Assembly: GCA_017165825.1 (NCBI GenBank)
Contig: CM029386.1
Span: forward strand, 14,479,517 to 14,543,516
Direction: 5' to 3'
DNA length: 64,000 bases
Source: Hepsetus odoe
Lineage: Eukaryota > Chordata > Actinopteri > Characiformes > Hepsetidae
The position numbers and the translations under genes are program-made. This document shows, piece after piece, positions 1 to 12,736 of the stretch (positions are counted from its first letter, which is position 1; each line of letters begins with the position of its first letter). The notes under the pieces are model-generated. The model was given only the letters and a program-made list of their open reading frames with translations, was not told the DNA's origin and did no database searches.

Positions 1-1056
1 TCACTAATCCTGACAATTAGGAGAGCTGGACCTGCTGTTTGAGCAGATAAATGAACAAAGCTGAACGCTGGCCGTCCAGGAGCAGAGTTGAGGAGCTCTC
101 TTCAAGAAGACTCTGTCCTCTGGTCATTAGGTGGTTTGCATTTGCTGAGTCATGTCAAATGTAATGGCTGTTGTTGTCTTAGAGGCAGTGCTTACTGCCG
201 TTGCTGGTTTTAAGATGCTGCCTGATCGGATCTAAGCATGTGTTCTGTGAACGTTATGTCATGATTGTATCAAAAGCAGCCAGGTGTTGCTGTAAAATGC
301 CACTGACAGTGGAGGGCACGGGGACACAGGTGGTGGACTGGATTTTAGACAGTAGTGGAGCACAGCAACTGCACACTACAGCTAATACTAGTGTTTCTTT
401 TCCCCATTCTAAATGTCACACAAACTTTTTTTTATTATATATTATTATTATTTATTATTATTTTTTATTATTATTATTAAGGGGCCACTTAAGTCAAAGT
501 TGACCTGTTTAAAGGGTATTTACAGCAGGAGAGCTGAGTTATGCTGTTTCTGATTCATTAGGTTAGATGGGTCATTTTGAGTTGCTGGCTAAAGAAGGCC
601 AAACAGGCTGTTTTAATCTGAGGTTAATGATGAATACCTGGGGATGCAGGTCAGCAGAGCCCTTCAGGCAGCGTGGCTCGTGAGAAGGCTGGAGTCGAGC
701 TTAATCAGGTAGTTGTTGGGTTTTTTTTTTTTTTTTTTTGCATGATTGCTGATGATGTCAGACCTTTCTGTAAAATTTAAGGGTAGTGAAGGAGATAACA
801 GATGTTTTGAAGAATACCGAAGGTTACTGGGAGAAGCTGCAGCTTTGCATCTGCTGCGGAAATGAACACGCTGCTATTATTGCGCGCGCATCATCATGTT
901 TCTTATCTTTTCAAATTCAGGATCAGATGCTTCTGTTTGGGTCTTAACTAGGGATGAGGAGGACCTATCCTAATACCAGTGGCCACGTAGGGCTCTATAT
1001 TGCGCTGTTAATTATTTCTGAAATAAAATCTACATTTCCTCAGCAAAATCACATAC

Positions 1057-1390
1057 TGTAACGGTGGCGGGGTGCGGGGACGACGCCAACGCTGAGCCAG
1101 GAGTTCGGAACATAACTTTATTAACTATATTTACAAAACAAGATCAAAGGACTGCAGTTCAAACTCAAACTAAGGAACTGCAGCCTAAACCAAGTGATAC
1201 CAAGATTACCAAATACCAAAACCACCATTGCATGTAGGCTTAGCCTAAAGAATGAGCCGCGCTCTGTTCTGACTCATCGGGGCTTAAACAGCAGCCCCAA
1301 TGAAGCACACCTGTGCCTTCATGAGCTCAGGTGTGCTCAGTCAGAACAGAGCGCCCTCTACCGTGCCCAAAACACACCCCACCCGTGACA
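1057..1390 (-). mobile_element. Solo LTR (minus orientation) with 5-bp target duplication
   Basis: On the minus strand the 334-bp unit starts TGTCACGGG and ends CCGTTACA, i.e. TG...CA ends, and carries an AATAAA near its 3' part (plus-strand tttatt at 1117-1122). It is flanked by direct repeats CATAC (1052-1056 and 1391-1395), and no retroviral or retrotransposon coding sequence adjoins. This fits a solo LTR left by recombination, perhaps Gypsy-like given the 5-bp duplication. It also contains nested inverted repeats. Confidence 0.7.
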
Positions 1391-3984
1391 CATACAAAAT
1401 ATCATCAGCGCTACTACTGTTTACTGTCCAGAGCGTAAATAGCTAAAGACTAGAAATGACTAGCAATGATCATTTATTTAATAACTGTTTATGATTTGTT
1501 TAGACCTAGGACAAATGTACTAATTTATTATATAATAATAAAAAATATAATATCAAATAATATTCGATCTTGCCCCTAAGGGCCAAACTGACATCAGCTC
1601 TGAAACTGGTAAAAAGAAAATCTGTCCATTTTAAATAAGAGAACATAACACTACAGCAGTGAGAGATAAACAGGGATCCTGCATTTTGGATCAGGTTTAG
1701 AAAATACATGAAAACACCTGCTCACGTTATTTACTTTCAACTAGGCTCATAAAATACAAAGTAATTAATGTGCGTATTGACGAATTTGTGTTTGGAGCAA
1801 ACACCTGCTCATTGAGGTCTTGGTGGGCCTAATATGAGCTAGAGTCTTCCTGGTGAATTCTCTGTACGGAGACTTTTTAACTATTGTGTGCTCTTGACAG
1901 TAATATTCCAATGAATGTAAGCACTGGGCTTTACAGGGCAGTAGGATATTAAAACCCTAAACCTCCAGAGGCGCCCTACAGAGAAGTCTAGAAGACCTGA
2001 GTTGAGTGATCCTGCCTGACTGGCTAGATGACTATGCTGCCTCAATCTGCACAACAGCCTAAGGGGCCTGACTGCAGATTAGTAGCGACAGCGGCCAGCA
2101 TGGAAATGGATGGTGCGTGAGCGTTGAGCGTGTGCTATATTCCCACTCTGCTAGGTCACATTTTCAAAACGTGCTCGCTGCTCAAAGCCCCACGGCCCAT
2201 CACATGCTAGTCCAGATTGGGTTATGTGCGTTTGCGGAAGAGGGTTGGTTTAAGTGATTAGTTTTATCTCTCTTTCGCGGTCTCTCTTCCATTCCCGCTC
2301 TCAGTCTCCTTCAAAATGCCCTGTATTAACCCTGCTCTTGTGCACTCAAACTGCTAAAACTAGTGGCTAAAGCCGCTTTGGGCCAAAACAAAACTGATTT
2401 GTGGGTAGAGCGAAACTTCAGTGCCCAAGGAGATGTCATTTAAAGTTGCAGGTGTTGGAGAAATACCCACCCACACTGGACACTGTCCATTCACTGGAGT
2501 GTTTAAGCAAAGCAGAAGTAGATCAAGGCTGAGGTGGCTCAGGCAAGTGATGTTTGCTTGGAAGAAATGAAGTCCAGCATAGAAAACAGATCATAAAACA
2601 CGTCCACTTCAAGTTTGTTGAAAGGTTTCAAGAAATCAGGGGGCCGGCACCTCCTAAGCAAGCGGAATAGGACCATTATAGGGATGCGCTGAGATGAAAG
2701 TCAAAGTGGTCCTGGATCATAAAACTGTATGCTGAAGGCGTGATGGAACCTAAAGAAGAAATGGCTTTTAGAAAGTAAATAGGATGCAAGTTGAAAAAAG
2801 ACTTAATATAATTACGTAGACGTTTTCGGAGCCGCTTTTTAAAACTTGGATCACAAGGGTGCTGGATCCTCTCCCGACATTCTTTGGATACAAGTAGGAG
2901 AAATACCCCTTAAAGGTCACATAACTGGCTTTGCCAATCACCTGACCACATTAGGCATTTAGAATGTACTAAATACTGAGATTGTTTTACGCAGGGAAGG
3001 GCAGGGGCATAAGAGAGGCTGGATTTTTGTTCTTGCTGCATTTTAGCTTTGAAAACTATGAATTAGACAGGAAATAATAGTCAGCCAGTTACATGCTATT
3101 TACCGCTCTCTGGCCCTGAGCTAGCCTTTCAGAGAAGTCACGTGTAAAGGTCATCAGTTGCCTGATGGTGATGGGAAGGAGCCTTTTGGGAATTCATTTT
3201 GCTCACTCATTTAAACTGCGAAGTAGAAAATCAGTAGCTATGGTTTTTGTTTTGCTCAGTTTGAGCGCAAAAATGTACCAGTTAAACAGAATCTGCTGGA
3301 ATTGATGCCGGAAATCACTTTAAACATTGTCGTCGACTGACAAAGTTCTTTTGCTTTTTAATCGACTTGAATCTCTTGGCCTCCAGTGTGGGTTCAGCCT
3401 CCTGTTTGCATTGCAGTTCAATAAGGGACTTTTTACAAGGAAGTGCAGACTTTACGGTAATGGATGCAAGCGCCGGGTACTTCAATATTTTATGTACACA
3501 AGCAAAGCATCGGTTCGACATTCCCCAGGAGGGAGCAAGCCCCTGAATAACTGAGAGCTACCATACTAATTGCTTTGGGATACGACAGAGGCAGCACTAA
3601 GCAGTAAAGAATTTAAGAGGCAACCATTACAGGCAGAAGTAGCAGGATCAATCAAGGCTTTCAGACTCTCACATTCTTTCTCTTTCTTTCGGCCTTTCTC
3701 TCTGTGTCTGGGCATAGTAGTGACAAGCAGATGGCGAGCACAGCTGGAGAGCGCCCAGTGACTCACCTTTCAGTTAGAAGACTGTAATTCAACGTTATGG
3801 GCAGGGATCGAGGCACTGAGCATAGGGAGCCAGCGCAGAGCTACCAGAAGCCGCATGTTCTCCAGAAAGTTCTCGTTTTGAATACTTATTCAGAAGGCTT
3901 ACAGCTCTCCTCAAAGGCGTTCTCCTAGAACTTCTACAGTGACGTATTTCTAGAAGTAGTCAAATGGCAGAAAACCGTAAGAAA

Positions 3985-4108
3985 GGTGCAGGCTGAAGGT
4001 TCTGGCTTTGGTTCCCAGCCAGGAATACCCCCATGAACGCTGGAATAGGCTCCAGCACTGCTTTTTGAATCCAGTTTGGATAAGTAGCTCAATGGATGGA
4101 TGAAAATT
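3985..4108 (+). repeat. Degenerate L2-type LINE 3'-end fragment
   Basis: Matches the familiar fish repeat ending (ggttcccagcc...gaataggctccag...ggataag...caatggatggatga), but diverged and with internal losses. Confidence 0.5.
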
Positions 4109-5422
4109 TTTTTTTGCAAGGCCTGATCTACCCTAATTTTTCAAAAGGTATGTGAAATCAAACCCTGGCCACCTTGCCCAAAAGCCACATGTTTCTTCAG
4201 AAGGTAGCATGTTCTCTCAGCTCCCTCCTTCCACAACCAATCTTGGCCTAATGATCTTCTCAGGATCAGAATATATTCCTGGCCACAACGCGGTCTTTGT
4301 CCAAGCGTGTTACAAGCCTGCTTTACTGCCCCTATCCTCTGCTGAGATTTACATGGAATTTCGTGGAGTTCTGATATTGCTGCTAGACCACTCTCAAAAA
4401 CTCCCACCACTGGAGACCTAATCCTTTCTCTAGTATCCAAAGGCTTGTTCTTATACACAGAACTGTGCTTGTGGCTTTAAGCAGATTTGTGGCCTGAGGA
4501 GATCTGTTTAAACCTTGTTTAGATACGTCTTTGTTCTCATTGGGTGCACCTGCCTTTGAAAACCTATTCAGGTGTAACCCATTGAAGACTGGTGCACTGG
4601 ACAGTGCAGATATCTTATCGTTAGTGACCACAGTGGGCGCAATGCTGCAATGAGTCACACGCAAACTCCGTAAACGCTGTCCAGGCTTTGGCCGAATCAA
4701 TAACAGGATGTGTGTGGGTTGTGTTAAAGGAGAGCTATATTTAATGCCAGTTATCAGTGTAGAGGATGGAACAGATGCTGGCCTGCTTTTTGGTGCCTTA
4801 GCTCCACTTTCAGACCTGATGGGGGGGGCCTTGTCTTGTGATGGCAACACAAGGACTTGGTATGATGTGGGAATGTGCTGCATATCATTCGTCAGACTCA
4901 TTGCTATTGCAGCCTTTGTCAAAGAGGTTTCCTGAAACTAAACAATATGCAAATTGTTTGCAAAAGTTTTGAACCAACCACTGGTGTTAACAAAAAGGAA
5001 TCATTTTGATGAAATTGTCACACTGTTAATATTGCATGCATTTCATGAAGGGAGTCCTTTTTTATTGTCTCAAAAAAAAACCTTGTCGATGAATTGTCAG
5101 TTTAATTGGTAAATGACTTGACTATTATTGATGTTTGCAACCGTGGTTACAAAGCATGTTGTAATAGCAGTATAGCTGCTGTGTTCATAGTATGCAGCCC
5201 TGATTAAGGGGTTATAAATCTGGAGTTCCCATCAACGGGCACAACTGCTTTGTATTTTTTTATTTTTTTTCTTTTCATTGACCTGACGAGCGTCACTCGC
5301 AGTCTCTTGCAGGATGTGCTCCCTGGAGGCTGAAATGCTATCTTGGGCAAACCTGCACTCACGTAGCTATGTGAGCTCAGACCTCTTCTCTAGCACACCT
5401 TCCATGAAATATTAACATCACT

Positions 5423-5556
<134 letters not shown>

Positions 5557-5647
5557 GTGGAGGTAATACTAAGGTGCTAAATGGGTAGCTATAGGTAAAT
5601 GTGTTGGTTTTCGTTATATTATGAAACGTGTGAATCTCACCTTGGCT

Positions 5648-5780
5648 GCATTTAGCAGACGCTTCAGAGCGATATCCATGTCCTGATTACAGGGACAGTC
5701 CCCCATGGAGCAACTCTGGGTTAAGGGTCTTGCTCAGGGACCCGGTGGTGGCTGTACCCTAGCACTAGACCACCACCACT
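5648..5780 (-). mobile_element. tRNA-derived SINE, family B (L2/HpaI-like tail), truncated
   Basis: Reads on the minus strand: head tctagtgctag, middle ggtccctgagcaagaccctt, tail ending gcgtctgctaaatg-like sequence. Family B copies also lie at 20535, 23507, 29042 and 32457. The tail resembles the 3' end shared by L2-clade LINEs and HpaI-type SINEs in fish. This copy lacks the complete tRNA-like head. Confidence 0.75.
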
Positions 5781-7972
5781 TTTGCATCGGAGTGTATGAT
5801 ATAGTAGTAAACCTACTTACTAAAATGGATTTTTCCATGACTGAGTCCTCACGCTCTAGGATTAAAGGGCATGTCAAATTCGCCAGCTCCAAAAAAATGA
5901 CTAGACCTTAATTTAGGGGGATTTTATTAAGCTAATAGTCTGATCTTGCTGATAAGAAGACATGACACTAAAACTGTAAAACCACAAAACCCTTATTCAT
6001 TTGCCAGGTTTCCTTGATCTTTCTGTATGAGTCCGCTCTATTTCTGAAGGCTGAGCACCAGGAATAGTGCTTAGTAAAAAAACAAAAGCAAGAGGAAATA
6101 GGATCCAATTTCCTACAAACAGCAATAGTGCAGACTAAGCAGACCAAGTTAAGATTTGATTAAAATGCAGACAGGTTATTTCATTCTCATGTGCTTTAAA
6201 AGCTCAAGCTGAATCAATGAAAGCATTTGCCTGCTTAGAGCACATGTCTCCGTCCTTTTAAATGGGCCAAGAACGATGGGCTTCTGTTATCACTGGTGGT
6301 ACAGTATGTCATGGAAGAAGAAAAAAAGAAAAAGGGATATTGGGTACTAATGCTGATTGTACCTTTTCTTTGCTTTGTTTTCCTCTCAAGCAGTTTGGCT
6401 TTTCAGTTTGTCATGGCATGAGCTGCCAGGCTCGTTGTTGCCTGGATACACACATTCGCAAATGTACGACGCTTGATTTCTCTGACATCAGTGAAAGGGC
6501 TCTCAAACACTGATGTTTCGAAGCGCATAATATAGCTCTCAACACAGCTAACATAAAGATCACACACCTATGCTTTTTACCAGTCCACGAAAAGGATCGG
6601 ATGAAGGTAAATACAGCATAAAATGCTTTAAGCAATGTGTAATGGCGTGTTGATTGGCCCAGATTTCATCTTGTGTAATAATGATCCATTCACACTCTGT
6701 GAGGATCTTAAATTCCACCAAAACAATGTAAATACCTGGTGTCGGATGGGATGTACTGTAGATAAGGACAGAGGAAGCAGAAGCACCTCCATCTGCAAGT
6801 ACTGACCATAAAATAAACAACATTAAACACAGTTTAAAAAATATAGAAAGAAAAAACAGTCCCATTTGTAGCTGATTAAGGGTGGAGATTCAAAATCTTA
6901 CGTGTTTTCCAAATCCGCATCCAATCTCAGGTTAAGTCTTACCTAATTTCAAGCAGTTAAATATCATGCGTTATTTTTCAGCAGCGATTCCACCCGCACA
7001 GTGTGTGCCGATTACATATCAACAGTCTGATTGGCTGCGGTTAATCTCATTTGCATAAAGTTTATCCAGAAGCAGAACAGAACAGAGTGAGCAGGGTGTG
7101 CGTCAACCAGTTTGATGCCAGTTATATGTTTGACTCTCTTGGTGCATTGTGGCACAATTCTTTCGTTTTCTTTATAAATTTTCAAAAGCAGGCAAAAGAT
7201 CTTTTTTTGCAAAAGTTTTGCATCGTGTCAGAATCACATCTCGGCACCGCCAGTTTAAAAAGAACTTCCAGCATCCCTTTCTGTGGATGAATATTACATG
7301 AAAGATCAACTGGGCTGCAACAAATCCTGTATCCTTTCCGTCTCCCGGTACTGTTTTTTCACTGCTCCGATCTTGTTTGAGGCTTCAGCCAAGGCTGAGT
7401 AGGGCCGAGTTAGGCAGCAAAGTGCTCCTCTGAGATTAGATTTCCACACTTTTTCATCCACCTTGAGATGGAGGCGCTAACTGCAAGCACTTGCAGTTAT
7501 CTTGGGCTATGCTCGCATTTAAATCCTTCACTGATGGGGTTCATTTTATTCCATAGTGCGCTTTGAGTAATAAAGGCCCAGTTTGGTAAAACTTCATCTC
7601 GCCTTGTCGTTCATCATCCTCACATCCTCACACTGGGTTTTACTGCACACGGTTCATGACCGTGATGAAATTCGGTGATCATTTTTCTTTACAGCAAGCT
7701 GACTTATGATTTTCTTTCTGATGGAACAGAAAAAGAAGGAGCAACTCGGGCGATTGGTCGTATGAGCTGATTTGGATATTACTCACCACGTGGTAATCAC
7801 ATTTCAGTCTGGCTCACCGGAGACTCATTTGACTACCAAGTGTAAACGCGTGTTGCCAAGATCTAATCAAGATGCAGTGCAGGAACTGGTCACGTGAACG
7901 GATATAAACTGGATCTCTGCTTCCCGTCCTCTTGATTTGGCCCTCACAGTGTAACTTCCAGTAGATTGTAAT

Positions 7973-8301
7973 TAGGGGTGGGCGATATGGGGGAAAATAT
8001 CATATCTTGATACTTCAAGAAATATTCACGCTATCTGATACGTTGTTTTTTTTTGTTTGCATTTTTGGAAATGTTGAGATGTTTAAATGAAGAAGAAGAA
8101 GAAGGAGCCAGCAGTGCCACAAATACATGAAAGTGATGTTTTTCATGAATGTTTGACACACTGGACCACAGTTAATCCAGTTAAACAGGACTAATTCTAC
8201 TCTCTTTTGGATTAATCAAGCTAATATGATTCACTCTGAAAATATATAGTGATTTACAAATTAAAAAAAAAAAAAAAAAATTCTATTTTTGCCCAGCCCA
8301 A
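7973..8301. mobile_element. hAT-like non-autonomous element (MITE) with 8-bp target duplication
   Basis: Begins TAGGGGTGGGCGATAT and ends GCCCAGCCCAA, imperfect inverted termini. It is flanked by the exact 8-bp direct repeat ATTGTAAT (7965-7972 and 8302-8309), the duplication size of hAT transposons. The interior is AT-rich and non-coding, with an A run near the right end. The gggtgggcgatatgg ... cgcgatat-type sequence is a common fish repeat. Confidence 0.75.
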
Positions 8302-9120
8302 ATTGTAATTTGCAGGTGGAGCTGCAAACAGTATTTTTCGAGAACTTTCAGGAGAGTTGTCACTTTCTGTCCTGTTTCACTTCTCGTTGCTCTCCATATA
8401 TTTTGAATTTGAGGTTACTGAGTGCGAGAATGAAGGCTGGATTCGTCGTTTTATTGCGGCTCAGTGTTTTGTCCTAACAGGCTTTGCGATGAACTGTCTC
8501 AAAGTCTTCTTGTTGTACCTGCAAGACTTCTTCTTCTTCTTCTTCCCCCTGCTCGTTTTCTTTTATATCCCGCTCAGGCTTTGATACGACACTTTATTCA
8601 GCTGTGTGAACAATTTCCCCTCAGTGATGTGCGCTGCTACTCCAGGGCCTTGTCTAATGAACTCAGTCACTCAAGAGAGCAGCCTCCGCTGGTTACACAG
8701 TTGATGTGCGGGAGTTTGAGTGCCAGCCAAGACGAGGGTAACTTTATTAAGTGGCTTACATAAAGGCCTGCTCAAGGCAAGTTTGCCATGGCGACGGGTG
8801 GCTCAACAGGTCAAATGAAATTTGACATTTCAAGCGTTTCGTCCCGACTTGGTCTTTTTTTTGCTTTTTCTCTCTCGCTCTCTCCATTCCTAGACCCCCG
8901 CAGGCGTAATCGGCTCACCCGTTTAGCTTAGCTGTAAATCCGGCCTGGATAATTTGGCTCTACAAGCATCTTCTACTCTTAGTCTCTCAGTTGTCAGCTT
9001 CACCTGTTGCTGACATACTGTCATGTTTACGCACTTCCAAGTGAAGATCTTAATATTTTCAGTGGTTTGACCCTCACACTTCCATAGTTTCCCCACATCC
9101 TCAGTCAGTATCCCTTATAT

Positions 9121-9318
9121 GAAAGTGAAAGTGACCTTTTTTTTTTTTTTTTTCTTTCATTGTGAAGCACAACAAAATGTAACCTCTGCATTTCACCCAT
9201 TTCAGCATTTCAGCCCGGGGAGCAGGGATGGGGACGGTACCTTGCAGTAGGGTAACCTACTGGGAGCACACAACCTTCTGATCCTGTGGCCAACTCCCGA
9301 ACCTCTAGGCCACCACTT
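9121..9318 (-). mobile_element. tRNA-derived SINE, family A, diverged
   Basis: Minus-strand copy with the family A body (ggttgccctga, gagcaaggtaccgtcccc, ctgctccccgggc). It is interrupted by a T run near its plus-strand start and is more diverged than its neighbour at 9434. Confidence 0.75.
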
Positions 9319-9433
9319 CTCTTTGTATTTTTGTCCATTTTGGTTGAAAATGATCTTGATGTGGGGAAGGTGTGTAGTTAAAGTGATGGAGAACTCTCAA
9401 CAAAGCTAAACAAGCGATCCCACCCTGAACATT

Positions 9434-9681
9434 GAAAGTGAAACGAAAGTGACTATTCTTGTCATTGCGAGGTCACAGCAGCGCACACAGTGAACCACAG
9501 CGAAATTGGACCTCTGCATTTAACCCATGCAAACACCGTGCTGCAGTGGGCAGCTGAAAGCGCCCGGGGAGCAGTGACGGGGACGGTACCTTGCTCAGGG
9601 CAACCTACTGGTAAAGGGTTTGAACCCACAGTCTTCCGCTCCTGTGGCCAAACTCCCTAACCACTAGGCCACCGCTGCCCC
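9434..9681 (-). mobile_element. tRNA-derived SINE, family A, near full length
   Basis: Read on the minus strand it starts ggggcagcggtggcctagtg (tRNA A-box-like), has ggttcaaaccc at the B-box position, then the shared body and the tail caatgacaagaatagtcac. Family A has about 13 recognisable copies or fragments in this window. Confidence 0.85.
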
Positions 9682-10623
9682 AACAGAGACCGAAGCAGTA
9701 GAATAAAGAGATAGGTTTTTACTTTTCCATACAAAATATGTTTTGAGGTATTTATTCGATTTCTATTTCTAAGTACATTAATGCAGGACTTGTGTCATTA
9801 TATCATTACTTTTCATTTCTGCCATAAATACAGCAATCCCATCATTTCAGTGTCGTCTTCCTGCCTCGCTCTGACCCGTCTGGCCCCCTTTTCTCTCCTT
9901 GCTGGTTGCAGAGTGTCCTGTAAGGACTCTGGGCTCAGATGTAGATACTTGGACCCCGGCCTGAGTTGTAGCCAAGAACTGTGAGCGTGCAGAGTTAGAG
10001 AGACTACGAGCGAAGAGATACAATGAGGCCAGGGAAGGATCTTGTTCGTTCTCATTTCAGAGACGCAGTCGAAGATAAAGAGAGAGGCTGGTACGCAATA
10101 AAGCCAAGAAAAGAGAGAACCGTACAGAAAGGGAGTGTAAGACTGTAGAATGTAGACCCTTAAGGCAAGGAGCAGCTGAGCGAAACACACTTATCTCTTT
10201 CATGCCGCGTCATGATTTCTCCCCCAAAGTCGTGTGGCCTAAACGCCGCCCTCATAAGTGGCACATACAGCGCTGACAGCAAGACTTACTATCCATCCTG
10301 CCTCTGTAGGTCACCTAATCTGTTTTCTTCTCGCCAGAGCATGTTTTGCTCCTATAAGCGTCTTTTCTGCCCATTAGAAAGGGGCTGCCGTCAGTGTATT
10401 AATACACGGCGAGACGTGTGTCTTGTTTCAGTGATGACGGAGTGCCAAATAGCAAAGCGCTGTGTTATGTTACGAGAACGGCACCCCTCTATTTTCAGCA
10501 GAAGACACTACACGTAGACGAGCAGCTCCGAAAGGATTCAGTTTCATACGATTTTAAAAGTATGACAGAGTTGGAAGATACTCAAGTTTGTTTTGGTTTT
10601 TTTTTTTTTTTTTTTTTTTTTCC

Positions 10624-10856
10624 ACGCGGTGCTGGCCTAGTGGTTAGAGACTAGGCCCCTAACCTGGACCTCTGCATTTAACCCATGCACTCAAACACCG
10701 TGCAACAGTGGGCAGCTATTGAAAGCGCCCGGGGAGCAGTGACGGGGACGGTACCTTGCTCAAGGGTACCTCAGGGCAACCTACTGGAGAGGGGACTCGA
10801 ACCCACAATCTTCCGATGTGAGGGCAACTCCCTAACCACTAGGCCTCCGCTGCCCC
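10624..10856 (-). mobile_element. Chimeric family A SINE: plus-oriented head fused to a minus-oriented body
   Basis: 10624-10663 reads ggtgctggcctagtggttag in the plus direction. From 10664 the sequence is a minus-strand family A copy beginning inside the tail (tggacctctgcatttaaccc) and ending at ccgctgcccc. The two tRNA-like heads therefore lie in opposite orientation. Confidence 0.7.
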
Positions 10857-11725
10857 ACTTAATCACTCAATATTAATCAATGTATTAATCAATGTTGTTC
10901 ATGTCATCTGTAAGTGGTTTTAATGTTCAGTGTATCGCCAACATTTCACCGCGATTTGCCCTGTATCATCTTCTTGCATACACACAGTGACATTATCTCT
11001 CGCTATCACTCGCCATTACCCTCACGCACACAGACACACTCAGACTGCCTGCCACACGTCTGTTTAGGGTCACAATCCTTAAATTTAATTCAAAGCCCTT
11101 TTTTTTTTTTCCAGCGGCATCTCTGTGAGCCTTTGCCTTGGTTTTCTCCGTGCAGCTCCACCTGCTGCTTTAACCTCACTACCCTCCTTATTAACCCTCT
11201 AGACTGCTTACGCTGAAACCTGTGGAGACCTGACCGGTATAATCCAGTAAGCAATTTACTATTAGCGTCTTACACCACGGATCTGCTCTCGCAGGGACCT
11301 GCGGAGACAAGCGAAGCGGCGGAAGAGCGGAGACTCCCTTTCTGCATACATTATAATTACTTTACAAGTGTAGCCGTAGGGCGGTGCTGTTAAAAAGTGC
11401 TTTGGGAAGGTGTGTAAGGAGAGAGTATGTTGTCATGGCAATATGTTACGTCCTGTTACACATTCCTGAGTAAATCGTCAATAGTGGACCGAATGTATTG
11501 TGGAAGAGACGGACAGTTAAGGTCAGATTCGATGAACCTAGAAACACAAGTCTATAGTGACTGCTTCAACCTGCTGCTTTTAAAGGAACCTGTTGCAAAA
11601 TCTTCTTTCCAAACTCTGTGTGTGTGTGTTGGGAGACGGGGGTGGGTATTTGACTGATGTTTGCCTGTGGCCGGCAGATGAGGGGTATGTAAGTGTACCC
11701 TGTTGGATGTTCAGTTGGTTTGCAG

Positions 11726-11729
<4 letters not shown>

Positions 11730-11769
<40 letters not shown>
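11730..11769. repeat. (TG)n microsatellite
   Basis: About 20 uninterrupted TG units. Confidence 0.95.
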
Positions 11770-11771
<2 letters not shown>

Positions 11772-12268
11772 CATGATAGCCTCTGAAACTGGGGCACTTC
11801 TGCCAGACGCCTCATTTGCCATCTGCAACTTTGTCACCCCTCTTGTTAACGTGTGTGTGTGTGTGTTGAAGATGAGTTATTGAATTAAGGAATGAATTCC
11901 ATTCTAGTTCACATTTAAAGCAGCTGGTTTTTTTTTTAAATAAAAATTTCTTTATTTTTTTAAAACACAGATTGGACCACAAAATATAATTGATGTTAAT
12001 TAACAATTAGTTAATCAGCAAATTCTGGGAAGGTCCAGCCACTGTACTGTGACGTGCAATTTAAGGCTCTGTGAGTTTCTGTTGGTTTTCTGATCTGGAG
12101 TTTAAGAGGTTTGTACTGTTATCAGTAAATCACGTTTTAAATGAATGCTGGTGAGCAAAATGTGAGACGTTCATTCTTAAAGTAACTGAGTGAGCTCCTG
12201 TCACCTGAACAAAACATCGCCTTATAGTGGGTTAGCAGCGATCAGTGTGTGGCACAGAATGAGTGCAG

Positions 12269-12273
<5 letters not shown>

Positions 12274-12299
<26 letters not shown>

Positions 12300-12304
12300 T
12301 TTTG

Positions 12305-12336
<32 letters not shown>
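12274..12336. repeat. Interrupted (TG)n microsatellite
   Basis: TG repeats broken by tttttgttttt in the middle. Confidence 0.9.
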
Positions 12337-12337
<1 letters not shown>

Positions 12338-12690
12338 ACACTAAGGGCAGACTGGATTAGGTGTGATTATGAGAGCTCAAAGTGGACAGAGCCTCCCTGA
12401 CCAGCTGTTCCAACCCTTCCTCTTACACACACACACACACCCCTCCACAAGGGGAACAAAGTTATACAGACCTAAAATTGATCAACTCATGCTCTGCGTT
12501 CTTTCATAGCAACTGTTGCTAGAGGCTTTACCGAACCCTGACAAAACCCTGTGGAATTAAACACCGTCAGACACCTTTTTATCACAGATGCTTAAATAAA
12601 TAATATTTCATCACCCCTAAAGAGTAAATCAGACCAACGTCTTGAATCGTTAAATCGATGAGTTTAAAAAAAATTTTAAAAAAAGAGCAG

Positions 12691-12736
12691 CATAGTTTCA
12701 GATATATATGGGCCATAGTTTCAGATATATATGGGC
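12691..12736. repeat. 23-bp tandem duplication
   Basis: The unit catagtttcagatatatatg plus ggc occurs twice head to tail with no mismatch (12691-12713, 12714-12736). Confidence 0.9.

Noticed and set aside
8289..8763. Overlapping plus-strand frames (62-99 codons) with hydrophobic stretches
   Set aside because: They partly translate simple TTC repeats; no splice sites or homologue recognised, and they differ in frame without a consistent signal.
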